Source: Hyposmocoma kahamanoa
Lineage: Eukaryota; Arthropoda; Insecta; Lepidoptera; Cosmopterigidae
Reading direction: 5' to 3'
NCBI RefSeq assembly: GCF_003589595.1
Contig: NW_020656077.1
Coordinates: forward strand, 1 to 64,000
DNA length: 64,000 bases
Shown here: piece after piece, positions 1 through 43,460 of the stretch
How positions within the stretch are numbered: position 1 is the stretch's first letter
Layout: every line of letters begins with the position of its first letter
The notes under the pieces: generated by a model
Database searches by the model: none
What the model saw: only the letters and a program-made list of their open reading frames with translations
Told to the model about the DNA's origin: nothing
Position numbers and translations under genes: made by a program

Positions 1-2268
1 TTGTTATTATGTTATTAAAATTATGATTGTAATTCGTAAAGATTCGCACGAAGCGTTATGCTTCCACATTTATGTGGCGAACGGCTATAAAGTAATAATG
101 TATAAAGAAATCGATCTTTAAAATAAATACTGTAAATGATAAATGTGCTCAGATGTTTATTTATAAAGAGCAACCCCTAGAGTTTATTGCTCATTCTTCT
201 CAGGGGAATTTGCCTTACGAATGACCAATAGAGTTTAATTTTTCCTATAAAAAAAGTGTGTACGAATACTGCCTAATATCAACAGAGCGGAAGTTGCGCA
301 TTTGAAAAAACTTCTATAGATTTATTTTTTTGAAACTTGCATATATGTAAGAAAAAATCCTCAGTTTTGTTCAATTGTAATAGATCAAACACGACGCTTT
401 GAGACGCGATTTAAAAATAATTTAGCTTTACTGACAGGATCAAAACTAAAAATACATAGCCCAAATTCAATGCCAATGAAAATTTATAATAAAAGTTCTA
501 AGCAATTTCTGCTAAATAAATGTTTTTTGCTCCTTGGATCTACCTATATTTTAATGATTAGATATTATTGTGTTTAATAAAAATAATAGATTGATAATTA
601 GATTGAATAATTGTATTAGATTAAAACTTCGATCTATCTCTGTCTCCAAACATTGCTACGCCCTTGTTGGTTTCATATGCTTGATATACATAGAATTATT
701 AATTATACCTACATGTGAACTGCAATAAATAAATGAATGAATGAATCGATCAATCAATATCACGATCTCAAGAATAATTTGCTTACCTATGAAATTAAGA
801 TTATTTGATTTTGACCTGTATTATACGTTCCGTTCTAAGTGATAATTTATGGAACTTTCGGTAAACGTACTCTGCCTAATCCAATCTCTGCTTATAATAA
901 AACAACTAAGTACGAAATAAAGCTCTCATCTTGTTCAACCTATAACCTACCGCATTTAAACTTTGAGAGTCACAGGCGACTTTAAGCCCTACTGACATCT
1001 TCGCTAGCTTGTAAAGACATCCGTCATCCAACTCCCCGCGACGATTTCACGCACCCCAACACTAAGCACGCCACTTACTCCCTACCATCTTACTTAGACA
1101 CCTAATTCTACACAGGTGTTTTTTTTTTATTCCATGTACTGTTAAGCAATGTTGAAAACGAAAGATCGAGTAAAACTGGTCATAAAAGTTAGGGTCGTAA
1201 TGTGCCATTTCCGATGAACATTTTTACTGTGATTTTTAGTTGTTAGTATTATTGAAGAATCTTGTTTTTGTCGAAATCGATCGTGTTTGAATACAGGACC
1301 ATTATTGCTTACATGAATGCGAGATTCTGACAATAAGTGCTTGCTTATTATCAGAATCTCCCATTCGTTAAAGCAATTACGATAAAATGTCTTCATGGGT
1401 TGGGTTATTGGATTTCATCATTGTCAAATAATCTAAAGGTACCTAGTATTTCTCTGAGCCCATCTATTAATGAGTAAGCGCGAAATAACCTGGAATAAAT
1501 CAAACGATGCGATTTTCCACCTCTGCGTTTCGAAATCAATTCATCACTACGACAGTTACAAACTGTTGTCAGTTTTTGCGACCATATATCATCACAAACC
1601 GCCTCGATGACACCTTCCGAAAATATGTGCTACTTCCGGGGACTTTGACGCCAAATGGCTAACTACTAAGTGGCAGCTCAACATTCCTATTGCATGTAAT
1701 GAGCAGTCCATGACATTATTTTATTATAATTAAACTGACGAACAACAATTTAAAAATTTCATAGCTTTAATTTAGTCCTTATATAAATCGTTTTTGAATC
1801 AATAATTATTGATAAGTGCTTTTCAGTATTTTTTTAATAATTACATTAATCGAAGGAAAATAATTTCTTGTTAAATAAGTCAATCAATCAGGTTATCACT
1901 TGGTCGAACTTGATTGGATATTTTGTGACATTACTTATGCGTTGCATATGGCCCAGAATTAGACTTACATTTTACTTCAAGATAACGTCCAACTAAAAAC
2001 AGAGGAAAATTGGGAAACATCGCGCTGTATGTGACCTTTGTACTGTGTGGCTGAGTAGTAGGTACCTAGCGTAGGATAACCCATAAAAAGCAAAGTATAC
2101 AGAAAACGACGACGTGGACGGCGGCACAAGTACAGGTTGTGTTGATCGAGCCGTTAACGGGGTCATCTCATTAACCCCTTCATTTGTAACTACTCGCGCG
2201 GTTCAGCTCACTGAACTGTCCACAAGATTAATTTACCAATATACTAGGTATATAACTCAGTTGGTTAT
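1..2268. other. Intergenic AT-rich sequence
   Basis: No supported gene. Open frames here are short and lack codon or family signal. At 722-746 an AATAAA is followed by an ATGA-type simple repeat (ATAAATAAATGAATGAATG), which looks like the 3' tail of a plus-strand non-LTR retrotransposon whose body is not recognisable. Confidence 0.4.
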
Positions 2269-2656
2269 TACACTAGTTAAGTAGGTATATTATACTATAT
2301 ACATGAGAATTATAAATTAACACCCTATAGTATACTTAGGGTCGTATTCCAAAACTCTACTCAATACTCAAGTCCTGATTTGAATATTGTAGTGAGCAAT
2401 GAAAATCATACTCAAGTCCTTGCCATTAGGATCGTATTTTCAGAGTTTGTAATCATACTCAAGTCTGCTCAAATCCTGACTTAAGCATTGAGTACAGTTC
2501 TGAAATACGACCCTATGGCAGTTTCCACTTTTTAGCTCACAGCTTTACACTAGTTAAGTAGGTATGACATTATACTATATACATAATACATGAGAATTAT
2601 AAATTAACATCCTATAGTATACCTAGGCAGTTTCCACTTTTTAGCTCATAGCTTTT
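2269..2656. repeat. Tandem duplication with a MITE inside one copy
   Basis: A unit of about 110 bases beginning CACTAGTTAAGTAGGTAT and ending TTTTTAGCTCACAGCTTT occurs twice in tandem. The first copy (2269-2547) is interrupted by the palindromic element at 2338-2514; the second (2548-2656) is uninterrupted. Confidence 0.75.
2338..2514. mobile_element. Palindromic MITE, copy 1
   Basis: Begins AGGGTCGTATTCCA and ends with the inverse (ATACGACCCT); the interior is a second palindrome built on CTCAAGTC/GACTTGAG units. It is the same family as 22669-22845, 25041-25247 and 43325-43460. No coding capacity. Confidence 0.8.
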
Positions 2657-2830
2657 ACCCTACGCCCAATTCGTATCGGGGGGTCTACTCCCGTTCTTCG
2701 TCCGAAACAATTGCTGTCAAATAAGTAATACTCGACCAAATCAAAGGACAATTTTAAGTATGAACCTTCGTTCGCATCATGCCTCTGTTTAATTCGTTCG
2801 TATATTACTTATTTGACAGTAATTGTTCCG
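2650..2830. mobile_element. Inverted-repeat element, family shared with 32690-32835
   Basis: CAATTGCTGTCAAATAAGTA at about 2709 is mirrored by TACTTATTTGACAGTAATTG at about 2804. Part of the same sequence (GACCCCC..CCCATTCTC and GTCAAATAAGCAATACTCGA in inverse) recurs at 32690-32835. Confidence 0.6.
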
Positions 2831-3746
2831 AATCCGAGAAATGACGATCCGAAATGTCGCAGGTGTCCGAAATGTCATTTTACCTCCAGATGTATAAGTG
2901 ATATTTTTTCGCATTTGAATGGGACTTCAATCGGACCTTTTTTTAGTGCACAAGCGAGTGGGTCCGAGTTTTCTATATTTTTTTTTATAAAATGAAAGTG
3001 CGCATTTGATCTCCATCTCACCTGATACAGAGTGACGATGAGATCGACTGTGGAGCATGCACACCTAAATAATGCCTATTCACTCTCGCCTTGAAAAGGC
3101 CCAAGTTATAACGTCTAGGGAACAAATCTGCAAGCAGGGAATTCTACTCAATAGCCGTTCGCCATATAAATGTGGAAGTGTAACGCTTCGTGCGAATCTT
3201 TGGAATATCCACAACATAGGGATGGAACCCAAGCCTACGCCTAGTCCATCAGTGGTGGAAAGGGGAAGGCGGAATTAAATCGTGTAAACAAATCATATTT
3301 GTTACGTTGTTTATGTTACGTTTTACAATTAATTGAGTTAATGTGGATACATGCGTGTTGAGTAGAATTAAGTATGATATGTGACAACTTGTATTGCAAG
3401 AGCAATTTCATATATTTCAAAGATAATTAAATTGTAGGAAGAAGAAGACCGAATATTGCCTGTTGTATATAATAGGTATGTAGTTAAACAAACCAGGGGC
3501 GCAAGTAGCACAACCAATTGTATAAATACGGTATAGGAACATAATGCTTTATAATGACATTGTGTAAAGCATAGATCAACTTACGAGGCATTAATATTTA
3601 TTCGGCATTAGCGTGGCAGCTGTCTAGTGATTAGACTTGGAAGGAGTCGTCGTGATTTCGCGATCGCGCCGCAGCGCAGGCGCCACGGCCTCTTCGACAC
3701 ACGACGCATCCTAACTATGTGATTATGTGATAGAAACAAACACTAA

Positions 3747-4085
3747 GGGTCAATTTACATTACGGCTGAACGGAATGGAATGGAAGCGTTATTTCGCTCG
3801 CTGCACGAGAAAGTTGCGGCTGTAGTATTTCGTCGATATTTGACGTCACACTGCGCCTGGCTTCGCGCCACTTCCGGCGGATTCATCAGGCGTCGCCAAC
3901 GGCCGCTGCGGAATTCTCGCGAATGCGCGAGCATTCTCGAGTATACGCGAGTATTCTGCGGAAGACGCGAGACGTGATTTTTGGCTCGTATTTAATTTGT
4001 ACTTTACACAATTGACCATAAAGTTCGTTACAATAGCGTTACAAAAATTCGCTTCCATTCCGCTCGCAATTAATTTGAGCCTAAT
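3747..4085. mobile_element. MITE-like element with GGGTCAATTTACAT ends, copy 1
   Basis: The left end GGGTCAATTTACATTACGGC with GGAATGGAAGCG is mirrored at the right by CGCTTCCATTCCG and AATTTGAGCC. The interior is CpG-rich with CGCGAATGCGCGAGCATTC. A diverged second copy is at 5445-5765. Confidence 0.65.
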
Positions 4086-4089
4086 TCTA

Positions 4090-5440
4090 GTTTTGACTTC
4101 TTCTAAGGAAAAGAACGTTCTGTTACTACTGGTACTACCATTACAGGATGTAAGTTTAACGACCTTGAGGATTCGTATATCTTTGCCTGCACATTTTTTT
4201 AAATTAGCCTGTCATTGAATCCTACTGGTGGGCAAAGGCCTCGCCCATAAATTAGGTAAACTAGCGCAACTGATTGACACAACTTCTTACCACTTCTTCA
4301 AGAGCTAACGTTTTGAAGTGGTCGTCGTAAGAACATACCTGCTTAATTTTAAGTAAAACCTACAACGATCTGCCACATCGATCGTACATTTATTTATTGT
4401 AAGGTAACTTAAACCAATATTTCTGTATTCGTCTATTTTTTACCATAAGTTAAGTGAAGATAATGCGAGTTTGTTATTGGCATTGCTAAGTGCACCTCAA
4501 ACGCACACAAACAAACGTAACTTTCGAATTCTATATCCAGACTTAGGATTATCAACTAAGGAATTGCTACACGTCGCATACGAGATAGAGTACCTACAGC
4601 CAAGCACGTTGAACACTTACAACTTTGGATCATCCTTATAGTACGTACCTAAATGGCATAGTTACATGACGATGCCGTGAAAGTATCCAAAACGCTAAAA
4701 TACTCTCATTATTGGTCAAAACCCCAGATATATGAAAAATAAGAAATACTACTGCCCTATAAGGAGAGTGTCCATTCCATAACGTTAATTGCTAATGCAG
4801 ATTCAGGAAGCAAGTAATAATATTCCTACTAGGACTAGGCTAAGCCATAAAAACGAAAAAAGTTTCAAAGCATTAAATAAGATTTTATTTTATTCCAAGT
4901 AATAACATAGTTGAGTTTGTAAATATGGTGAGCTTTTTGTATATAATATCGCTAACAATAATGAGTTAATAACTCAAAAAGTGAGAAATATGAATCAGAC
5001 AGTCAGGTCCGTGTTATGCAATGTGCGTACACGCATCTCGTAAATGTCACCCGCGCCGCACCAGTGCCACTCACGGTTCGCATAGCTAATTAGGGTGTTT
5101 AACAGTGAACCGTGATGTGACGAGACCTCCCTGATTGTCGTGTTTCTTACGTACCTACAGAGTGTTAGGTAGGTGCTCGCAAGCTTGAGTTATTGGGTAT
5201 TAATAATTATTCGTATTTAAAAGGATAAATGAAAAAATACGAAAAAAGAACGATATAACCACAGACATCTGTGGATATAACCATATAAAACGGAGACATT
5301 AATTCGAAAAAAAAATTTTATTTCTCAAAGTGTAACAATGATCTCGATCCGAAAAAGATATTGAGGTTCATGATTATGGAAGAAACAAACTTTTTGGACT
5401 TAAAACAGTTTGCAAAGATTAACGCATATATGTATCCACC
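4090..5440. other. Intergenic, nothing recognised
   Basis: No supported gene, repeat boundary or RNA. Confidence 0.4.
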
Positions 5441-5444
5441 TATT

Positions 5445-5765
5445 TTTCATGATTATTATAATCTATTTCGTAGACATTTAACGTCACATTGCGCGTAGCT
5501 TTTCGCGACTTCTAGCGGATTTTCCCTTTAGGACTGTTGGACCCACTGTTTCCAGGTATCGTCGACGGCAGCAGCGGGAGTTCTCGCAAATGCGCGAGCA
5601 TTCCTAAACTTGCGCGAGAATTCTCTGGAAGGCGTCACGGCCTGTTCTTTAGCTCGTGTCTAGTTTGTACGTTACACAACTGACAAAATGCGTTATGCTA
5701 CGTTCGGTTTCGTTATACTTATCCGCTTCCATTCCTTTTGCGGCAATGTAAATTGGTTTTTTCCA
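5445..5765. mobile_element. MITE-like element, copy 2
   Basis: Shares TTTGTACGTTACACAACTGA, the GCGCGAGCATTC core and the CGCTTCCATTCC end with 3747-4085. Its right end (GCGGCAATGTAAATTGG) is the exact kind of terminus expected from the left end of copy 1. Confidence 0.6.
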
Positions 5766-6239
5766 CACAACAATGTTGGTTTTTTCCTTATACTCTGAAA
5801 CACTGATCGGAGCTCCGATCGGTAGGAACGGGAATAAGCCTTCGCGTATAAACGACATCAATAATATGCATGGTACGTCGTCGTCATTATTCAGACTTTT
5901 TTGTATTTACAAAATATCGCAATTAATTACAATTCAATTGCAAAATACTTACCTCAAAATCACAATGCTATATATAGGTACACATATATATAATATACGA
6001 ATTAGGGGACCACTGGCAATTTTCGTTAATACGCCATTTTCATCAACTGGTCAATTTCTGTAATTTGCCAAAGCCATCGTAATCTTTAAGTCGTTAATTT
6101 GCCCAATTCGTCATTTTCTCTGATTTTCTTATTTTCGGCAACAGCATTTTCGGACAGTATACATAATGTACAGTCAGGGAAAATATATATGTTTTCGGGT
6201 AATTTGGTAGACGCCTCACGAATTGAACTCATTTCAGGT

Positions 6240-6360
6240 AAGGCAAACGTTTTCCCAACTACGCTATCACACGGACTGCCACGCTGAGATCCCAGGTGCG
6301 ATTCCCGGGCCTGGAGAAATATTTGTATGGCCTACATTTATTTCTCTCGTGAGTTTGGAT
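6240..6360 (+). repeat. tRNA-like SINE remnant, family A
   Basis: Has a B-box-like GTGCGATTCCCGGGC followed by GGAGAAATATTTGTATG...TTTATTTCTCTCGTGA. The same order occurs in reverse at 16225-16385. This is a SINE head, not a functional tRNA. Confidence 0.55.
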
Positions 6361-6599
6361 AATACAAAAAAATACTATTATTTTCAAGTATTACACTTTG
6401 TTGCAATTTTTTTTTTTTTGTTGATCTTATTGTTTTGGACAAATTGTACAATTAGACTATAATGTCATAAAATGGTGTTTCATTCCGATAAGACTGATGC
6501 ACCTTTCAGTGAAATATATGTTTTTTCTCATAAATTTGTGGTCATACGTTTAAGAAATATTAGATACATAAGTATTAAGATGTTAGATATGCATTGCGA

Positions 6600-6745
6600 T
6601 AAAATGTTATGCTTTAATTTTAGTACATAATGCTAAATTAATTTCCTTTTGATCTTGTTCCGTTGCACTGGACGCGATTTTCGAACAAAATGTGTAGTCT
6701 GATGTGCCGTTGTCCGTACATATTTTGATGTGCAATCGGTACTTT
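6600..6745. repeat. Dispersed repeat shared with 32215-32350
   Basis: GCGATTTTCGAACAAAA, TGTGTAGTCTGATGTGCCGT and TGTCCGTACAT match, in inverse orientation, the sequence at 32215-32350. Family unknown. Confidence 0.6.
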
Positions 6746-7999
6746 TGTTGGGGAAGTGGCATATTTGGTTGTGAAAAAACTTGCTTCTTTGGTAAGCGGT
6801 TAAATTCTACCCTTGTAAAATTATCAGTCGGTGCGTGTTGAGTTCGCGATCCTTTCCCCCACTTAGGCCCGTCCGAGCCGAGCAGATGGTACTTCCACAC
6901 CACAAGTTACCACTTGGCACTCGTCAACTTTAAATATTATATTATATAATTTCAAAGTTTGATTAATGTTGAGTCTCATTAACATAAATAAACGATTTAA
7001 GGTCGTCTAATTTTATAATTTGCTTTACATTTTACATTCTGTTTACATTCACAGCACACCTAATAGATGGTTACATTTTGAGTTTCTTAATTCTTTATTA
7101 TAATTATTTTTAAGCGATGTATTTGTAATAAATAATGAAATCTCGAGATGTGGGGAATCAGAACTTTGTTCTCCCCAAATTCGGAGATTTTAACCGTGAT
7201 TTTTTGGGGATTTTGAACAATTGACGTTGGCAACGCTGCTTTGAATGCTCGCGAGTGCCTTTGAGTGCCCGCGCTGTAATGTTCGGATTTGAACTGTTAT
7301 ATTACAAGCGAATGCTCGCGGTGAAGGAGCGCCCTTACACTACTGGCGAATGTTCGCGGTGAGGAAGCGCCCTAAGGCAATTATCACTGTCCCGCGCCAT
7401 GCAACTATGTGCGGAGCTGTGTTTTTTAACGTTGTACCGAAGTACGTCAGTTTGAATCGGAAATAGGCGCCGTACAACACACTGACAACGCGTCTGCGCG
7501 CGGGAGTATGGCACACTGCGCTCCGCACTACCGTGCAGATTTTAAGGCATAACCCTTTCGGGACGGTCTAATACGATTGTGCGGGTCGCAAAATCGAAAT
7601 TATCTCATCAATTTTGCGTATGTATTGGACGAGCCCCGTGCCACATTATTATGCGAGAGCCAGGCCTTAAGCTCCCGCGTAAATATCGCGCCTACGTCAG
7701 TCAGTCAACAAATTTCGGACACTTTGTTTGGTGGAAAATTGTGACTCCAGATTTGGCGATTGTAAGTATCATTTTCTACATATTTCTTTAAGTATAGGTA
7801 ATTATTATTTGTTGATTCATTAAATATATAAACAATAAGTGTTTTGAATACACGTACACCGATAAATAAATAAATGAAAAAGAGTGGTGTGGTGGCGTTT
7901 CAAACGTTTCCCACACAATTGTATCAATCTGGGCCGTGCGTTACTTTTCGCGTCTATTAAAACTAACTTCATCTCTATATTTTTAATAGTTATTCAACA
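6746..7999. other. Intergenic with CpG-rich patch
   Basis: Around 7240-7370 the motif CGAATG(C/T)TCGCGGTGA is repeated at irregular spacing, probably part of a decayed repeat. No gene supported. Confidence 0.35.
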
Positions 8000-8161
8000 A
8001 TGGTAGATATTTTAAGCGTTGCCGCTATCGCAGAAATTGTATGTGTTTCAGGAGACGATAGTGATGATGACGGAGAAGAGGATGTGCACCTGCATCGTAA
8101 TGAAGTCATGGACGATGCTAATTTCTCTTCTTCAAACTCCGAAGAAGACATCGACCTATAA
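8000..8161 (+). CDS. Doubtful 53-codon acidic ORF
   Basis: ATG at 8000 to TAA at 8161. The peptide is acidic with DDSDDDGEED and SSNSEEDIDL. Such acidic starts occur in DNA-transposon-derived proteins, but no transposase follows and I cannot assign a family. It could equally be chance. Confidence 0.18.
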   Translation: MVDILSVAAIAEIVCVSGDDSDDDGEEDVHLHRNEVMDDANFSSSNSEEDIDL

Positions 8162-8289
8162 TTGCAACCCGTACTGCGTTCGTCCTTCGGAAGATGTTCT
8201 AACGCATGCTAAATATCAATTGATGATTTATTTTGTCGATGTCGATTTATTTTGTAAGAAGAAATATTCGAGTTTTTTTCAATAAATTA

Positions 8290-9300
8290 TTTTATCTTTA
8301 CAGACAAAATGACTATTTCAAATGTCTATCATGAATATAAATTAGGAAAAAGAATGGTTAGGCCCTCAACTAAATTGTTTATGAGCAATAACTGACCCAA
8401 CCTGATACAATCGTGGCACTCACAATTGTGCTTAGGAAATGAAGGGACCAGAATAATACAAGTTTTTCTAAGGTGGCGTCGGAAAATAGGGAAAGCGACG
8501 CCAGACTTAAAATCTGCGACCTCGAATTACCTATAGTACATATTCAGATGTAATAAATTCGTTGTAGTTTTGGAGCCGATCCCAAAAGAATAAGGACGTA
8601 TTCATGGTACAGTCGTCTGCAATAGATGTCAACGTCAAATTTTTACTTGAAATTGAGTCGCCCATAAATTTGGAACATGAACTGTATAAAATTGTATAAA
8701 GATACTATATTCTTTATTCGAACTGTATAAAGAATATAGTAACCGCGTCCAAAAAGTAATGCAGTGGGAAGAGGTGACAAATATATTTACGGAAGAAAAT
8801 ACCTCAATTGACGTAAATATTTCCTTTTATCTTTGTAATTCAGTTAAAATGATCGAAGATCAGTTCAAATTTATTGGGTACACCCGTTTTTCAATATCTT
8901 CTACGAGAACGGTGTCTTTTTATTTGAATATACAAGAACCAAGTAGACAGTATAACTGCAGCGTCCTGAATGAGTTCTGTATTATTACCCATTTTTGTCA
9001 AAGAAGGATCTCAGCTGTATGTACCATGACCGGGGTGATCAACTGCGAAGTGAGCTTTAGGTGACGCGGGTCCGCAGTACCGCTGCCCCCGCGCGGCAAA
9101 CTGCGCAGTAGATAGATACGTGTCCGTCACATGCATCGTCGTCTCGCACTCCGCTGCGTGGTGCGGAGCAGTGTGATAATGGCCTTACTCTGGTGACAGC
9201 ACATCGGTACGTGAACTCGAATTGTTTGCAAGTATGACCAAATTAATTGAGATTTGATTTGGTCATACTTGCAATCTCAATGTTCAAATTTTAGACGCTC
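8290..9300. other. Intergenic sequence downstream of Ino80
   Basis: No gene supported. A CpG-rich stretch at 9060-9180 may be a decayed repeat; a perfect hairpin lies at 9228-9272. Confidence 0.35.
9228..9272. repeat. 16-bp perfect inverted repeat
   Basis: GCAAGTATGACCAAAT and its exact inverse flank a 13-base loop. The loop segment ATTGAGAT can also pair with ATCTCAAT just outside, so two exclusive hairpins are possible. Confidence 0.7.
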
Positions 9301-9400
9301 AATTATAGTCACTCTGGAATAAAGCATTTTTATTATTAGGTTACAAGAATCACACTGGACCATGTTGGCCTTAAAAACACAAAACTATAATCTTTATACA

Positions 9401-9406
9401 TTTATT
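9401..9406 (-). terminator. Ino80: Candidate Ino80 polyadenylation signal
   Basis: This is the first AATAAA (minus strand) after the Ino80 stop codon, giving a 3' UTR of about 450 bases. A second AATAAA lies at about 9329-9334. Position only; no transcript evidence. Confidence 0.4.
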
Positions 9407-9856
9407 ACAAACAACGGTAATACTGCAACATTAAATATTATTTACTAATAAATAAATCTTTCGTTCGGACTCTATAACATTATATACATTACAGTACATT
9501 TTTGCTAGTGTAGAAAATATATACTTTACAATGGTAAAATAGGCAGAACATTGAAACTAGTGTTACTACTGTAAATTACAACAGTGATAGTCAACACAGC
9601 TACTAATTTGCTAAAATTCAAATCATTAATTTGTACATGCACACATATTATATGTATATAATATATTTATACGTGTACAAATAATGATTCGAATTTTATA
9701 TAATATGTATGTAAGTAAAGCGTTATACTAGTATCATATTCATTTAGTAATTGTTTTTATCGTGTTACACATATTAGTTCAGTCATGATTTTGTGGGTGT
9801 TACACATATTCATTTAGTATTTGTTTTTGTGAATGTTAGAAACACAAATTCTGCAT

Positions 9857-41254
<31,398 letters not shown>

Positions 41255-41452
41255 CCCGTCTGAAAAATAACGAGAACATCCTCAGCGGAATATCAGCGAA
41301 ACTGATGGTAAAACGTCTTTCTTTGGCAATTTATTGAAACAAAACAGCATCAGATATACGATAAACGTGACCACACAGCAACAACCACACATGAATCGTT
41401 GATAATTCGAATGTATTACCACTGAACAGAAATTCCAAAAAGTCGAACTTAC

Positions 41453-41555
41453 ACAGGATTTGCTATCCCCCGGGATGACCTCACGATTGTTACTTAACTC
41501 TAAATACTGCGGTATTCACAAAATGGCGAACGAGAATATTCGACAAAACGCTGTC
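41453..41555 (-). other. Ino80: Probable Ino80 5' non-coding exon and promoter region
   Basis: On the minus strand this stretch ends in a good splice donor (AATCCTGT then GTAAGT, donor at 41447-41452), and the next exon downstream has an acceptor six bases before the first ATG. The exon contains no ATG. A CGCCATTTTG motif (minus strand, about 41518-41528), like those often near insect and mammalian housekeeping start sites, lies towards its 5' end. The high-coordinate edge is a guess; the donor is the supported part. Confidence 0.5.
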
Positions 41556-41559
41556 AATG

Positions 41560-42067
41560 TCGCCGCCTGAGCGGCGCAAATAACTGCTCATTTCGTATTT
41601 AGGCTTGAAAAAACACCAACCCGCCATAATTGAAGTCGGTTGACAGACTGTATCCTACTTTTCTGTCTTGTTATTGGGTGTAAGGCATATTGATTTAATC
41701 ACCACCAATCGCAGGTGGAAACTAATATTCATTGACCAATCATATTTAACAGTGTAGGTGTGTACCATGAAAAGTAATCGAAAACAGATTATGGTTAAAT
41801 TATAGATGCATTCAAATTTTGTTAAATAGTTTTCATGAAAACCGTTATGACAAACCGGCATCGGTAAAACCGGTAGTTAAACACCCTAGAGAAGCGTCAG
41901 GTCTACCAACATAATACGCAAAGCCTATACGATGGAAAAAATCGAGAGGCGGAATTACTCAATTATAATTTTTACTATCTATACCATACAATTATCTATA
42001 CCGTACATAGGCATTTTTACTTGACGTTGGCGGAATTATCGATTACGATGGGGCCATAGGGACCATA
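41560..42067. other. Spacer upstream of Ino80
   Basis: No gene. Presumably holds upstream promoter sequence of Ino80; no specific site supported beyond the start-site motif noted there. Confidence 0.35.
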
Positions 42068-43113
42068 CGTGTCCTACATGATGGCTGGACCAAACGAGAT
42101 ATACAAATCAAACTGTGCTCATTATTTACTACTATTTAGTACCTTTATTGACATATTTTCTACCTTTGCCCTAATAGAACTATTAAAGAAATAAAGTGGC
42201 CAGCCAATCTGACGTCAGGTTGGCTGGACCATGTAATTGTTAATAATAGTTTTGCAGGCGCTTATACTAAGCCAACAATGGTTTCTGGAATATCTTTTCA
42301 AGCTACGTCTTATATTGTAACAGTTCAGTAAGATTTCTGAACACTGGATCACAGGGTGAAGGAAGGTCATTTTTATCTAAAAAATACTTTTCAAACCTAA
42401 AACTCACTTTTTTGTTCTTCTAACGGTAATGCTGATGGTCTACCTCTTTTCCTCGTTTATGTTACTTGTTTTTAATTTTTTAAAATTATTAATGAGATTA
42501 TGAAAGCGGACTTTGCACAATTATTTTCACCATTGTAAATATTTTGGGTAGTTCCGAATATTTACTATCAAATGACAATTAAACGATTATTAAATAACTG
42601 ATTATAATTCGTTCGCATTCCTTAATACCTACACATAGAATTTACATTTGTAACAGTAAATTCAACTAGTAATTAATATAATTATAGCTTGCAAAGATAA
42701 GCTAAAACAATTGTTGGCATAGTCTAAGTGCCTGCAAAACTATTATTAGCCTTCTCCGTGTAATTTACATGGAGAAGGTAAACTGTTTTCTTTAGATGAT
42801 AATTTTTACAAAGGTACGTTTTATAATTTTTTTTTTTACATAACATTTTATAGAAGCTTCCTAAAATAGTGAAAAAAAGTATGCTTAGGTGAAAATTTGG
42901 TAGTAAATAGTTATATAAAGTAAATTATATACTGCTAGAACCATGGAAAACGTAAGGTGGTCCAGCCAACCTGATGTCAGAATGGCTGGCCACTTAATTT
43001 CCGTTAGCACAAAGGTTGAAAATGATGTCAATTAAGGCACTTAATAGTAGAAAATAGGTACTAAATAATGAGCAGTTTATATCTCGTTTGGTCCAGCCAT
43101 CTTGACGGACACG
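42068..43113. mobile_element. 1.05-kb foldback element between woc and Ino80
   Basis: The left arm (42068-42236) and right arm (about 42944-43113) are inverted copies, both with GGCTGGACCAAACGAGATAT, CTCATTATTTA..TAGTACCT and GTGGCCAGCCA(A/T)TCTGAC, then CAGGTTGGCTGGACCA. An inner inverted pair (GTTTTGCAGGC.CTTA near 42252 and its inverse near 42733) lies within. Non-coding. Confidence 0.85.
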
Positions 43114-43324
43114 ACCGTACAATGATCTATACGAGGGCCATAACATTTAAAAGAAGAACAAGTAATTACCACGCGTAATTTAGCTTTTTTCGGTGAATAG
43201 TAGATTCTGTAAATAACGGAATTGTATAGGTACTCAACGATAAATCACTACTAGTTTATCAGACTGGTTTGGCCAAAGGGAAACACCGTTTTATTATACT
43301 TTTATTGCGCATCATAGAGGACTT

Positions 43325-43460
43325 AGGGTCGTAATCCAGAACTCTACTCAATGCTCAAGTCAGGATTTGAGCAGACTTGAGTATGATTTCAAGCACTGGA
43401 AATACAACCCTAATGGCAAGGACTTGAGTATACTTGAGTATTGAGTAGAATTCTGGAATA
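43325..43460. mobile_element. Palindromic MITE, copy 4 (shortened)
   Basis: AGGGTCGTAATCCAGAACTC to GTAGAATTCTGGAATA; it lacks part of one inner palindrome arm and the last bases of the right terminus. Confidence 0.75.

Noticed and set aside
6607..6903. 98-codon minus-strand ORF
   Set aside because: Overlaps a dispersed repeat that recurs at 32215-32350; no family resemblance.
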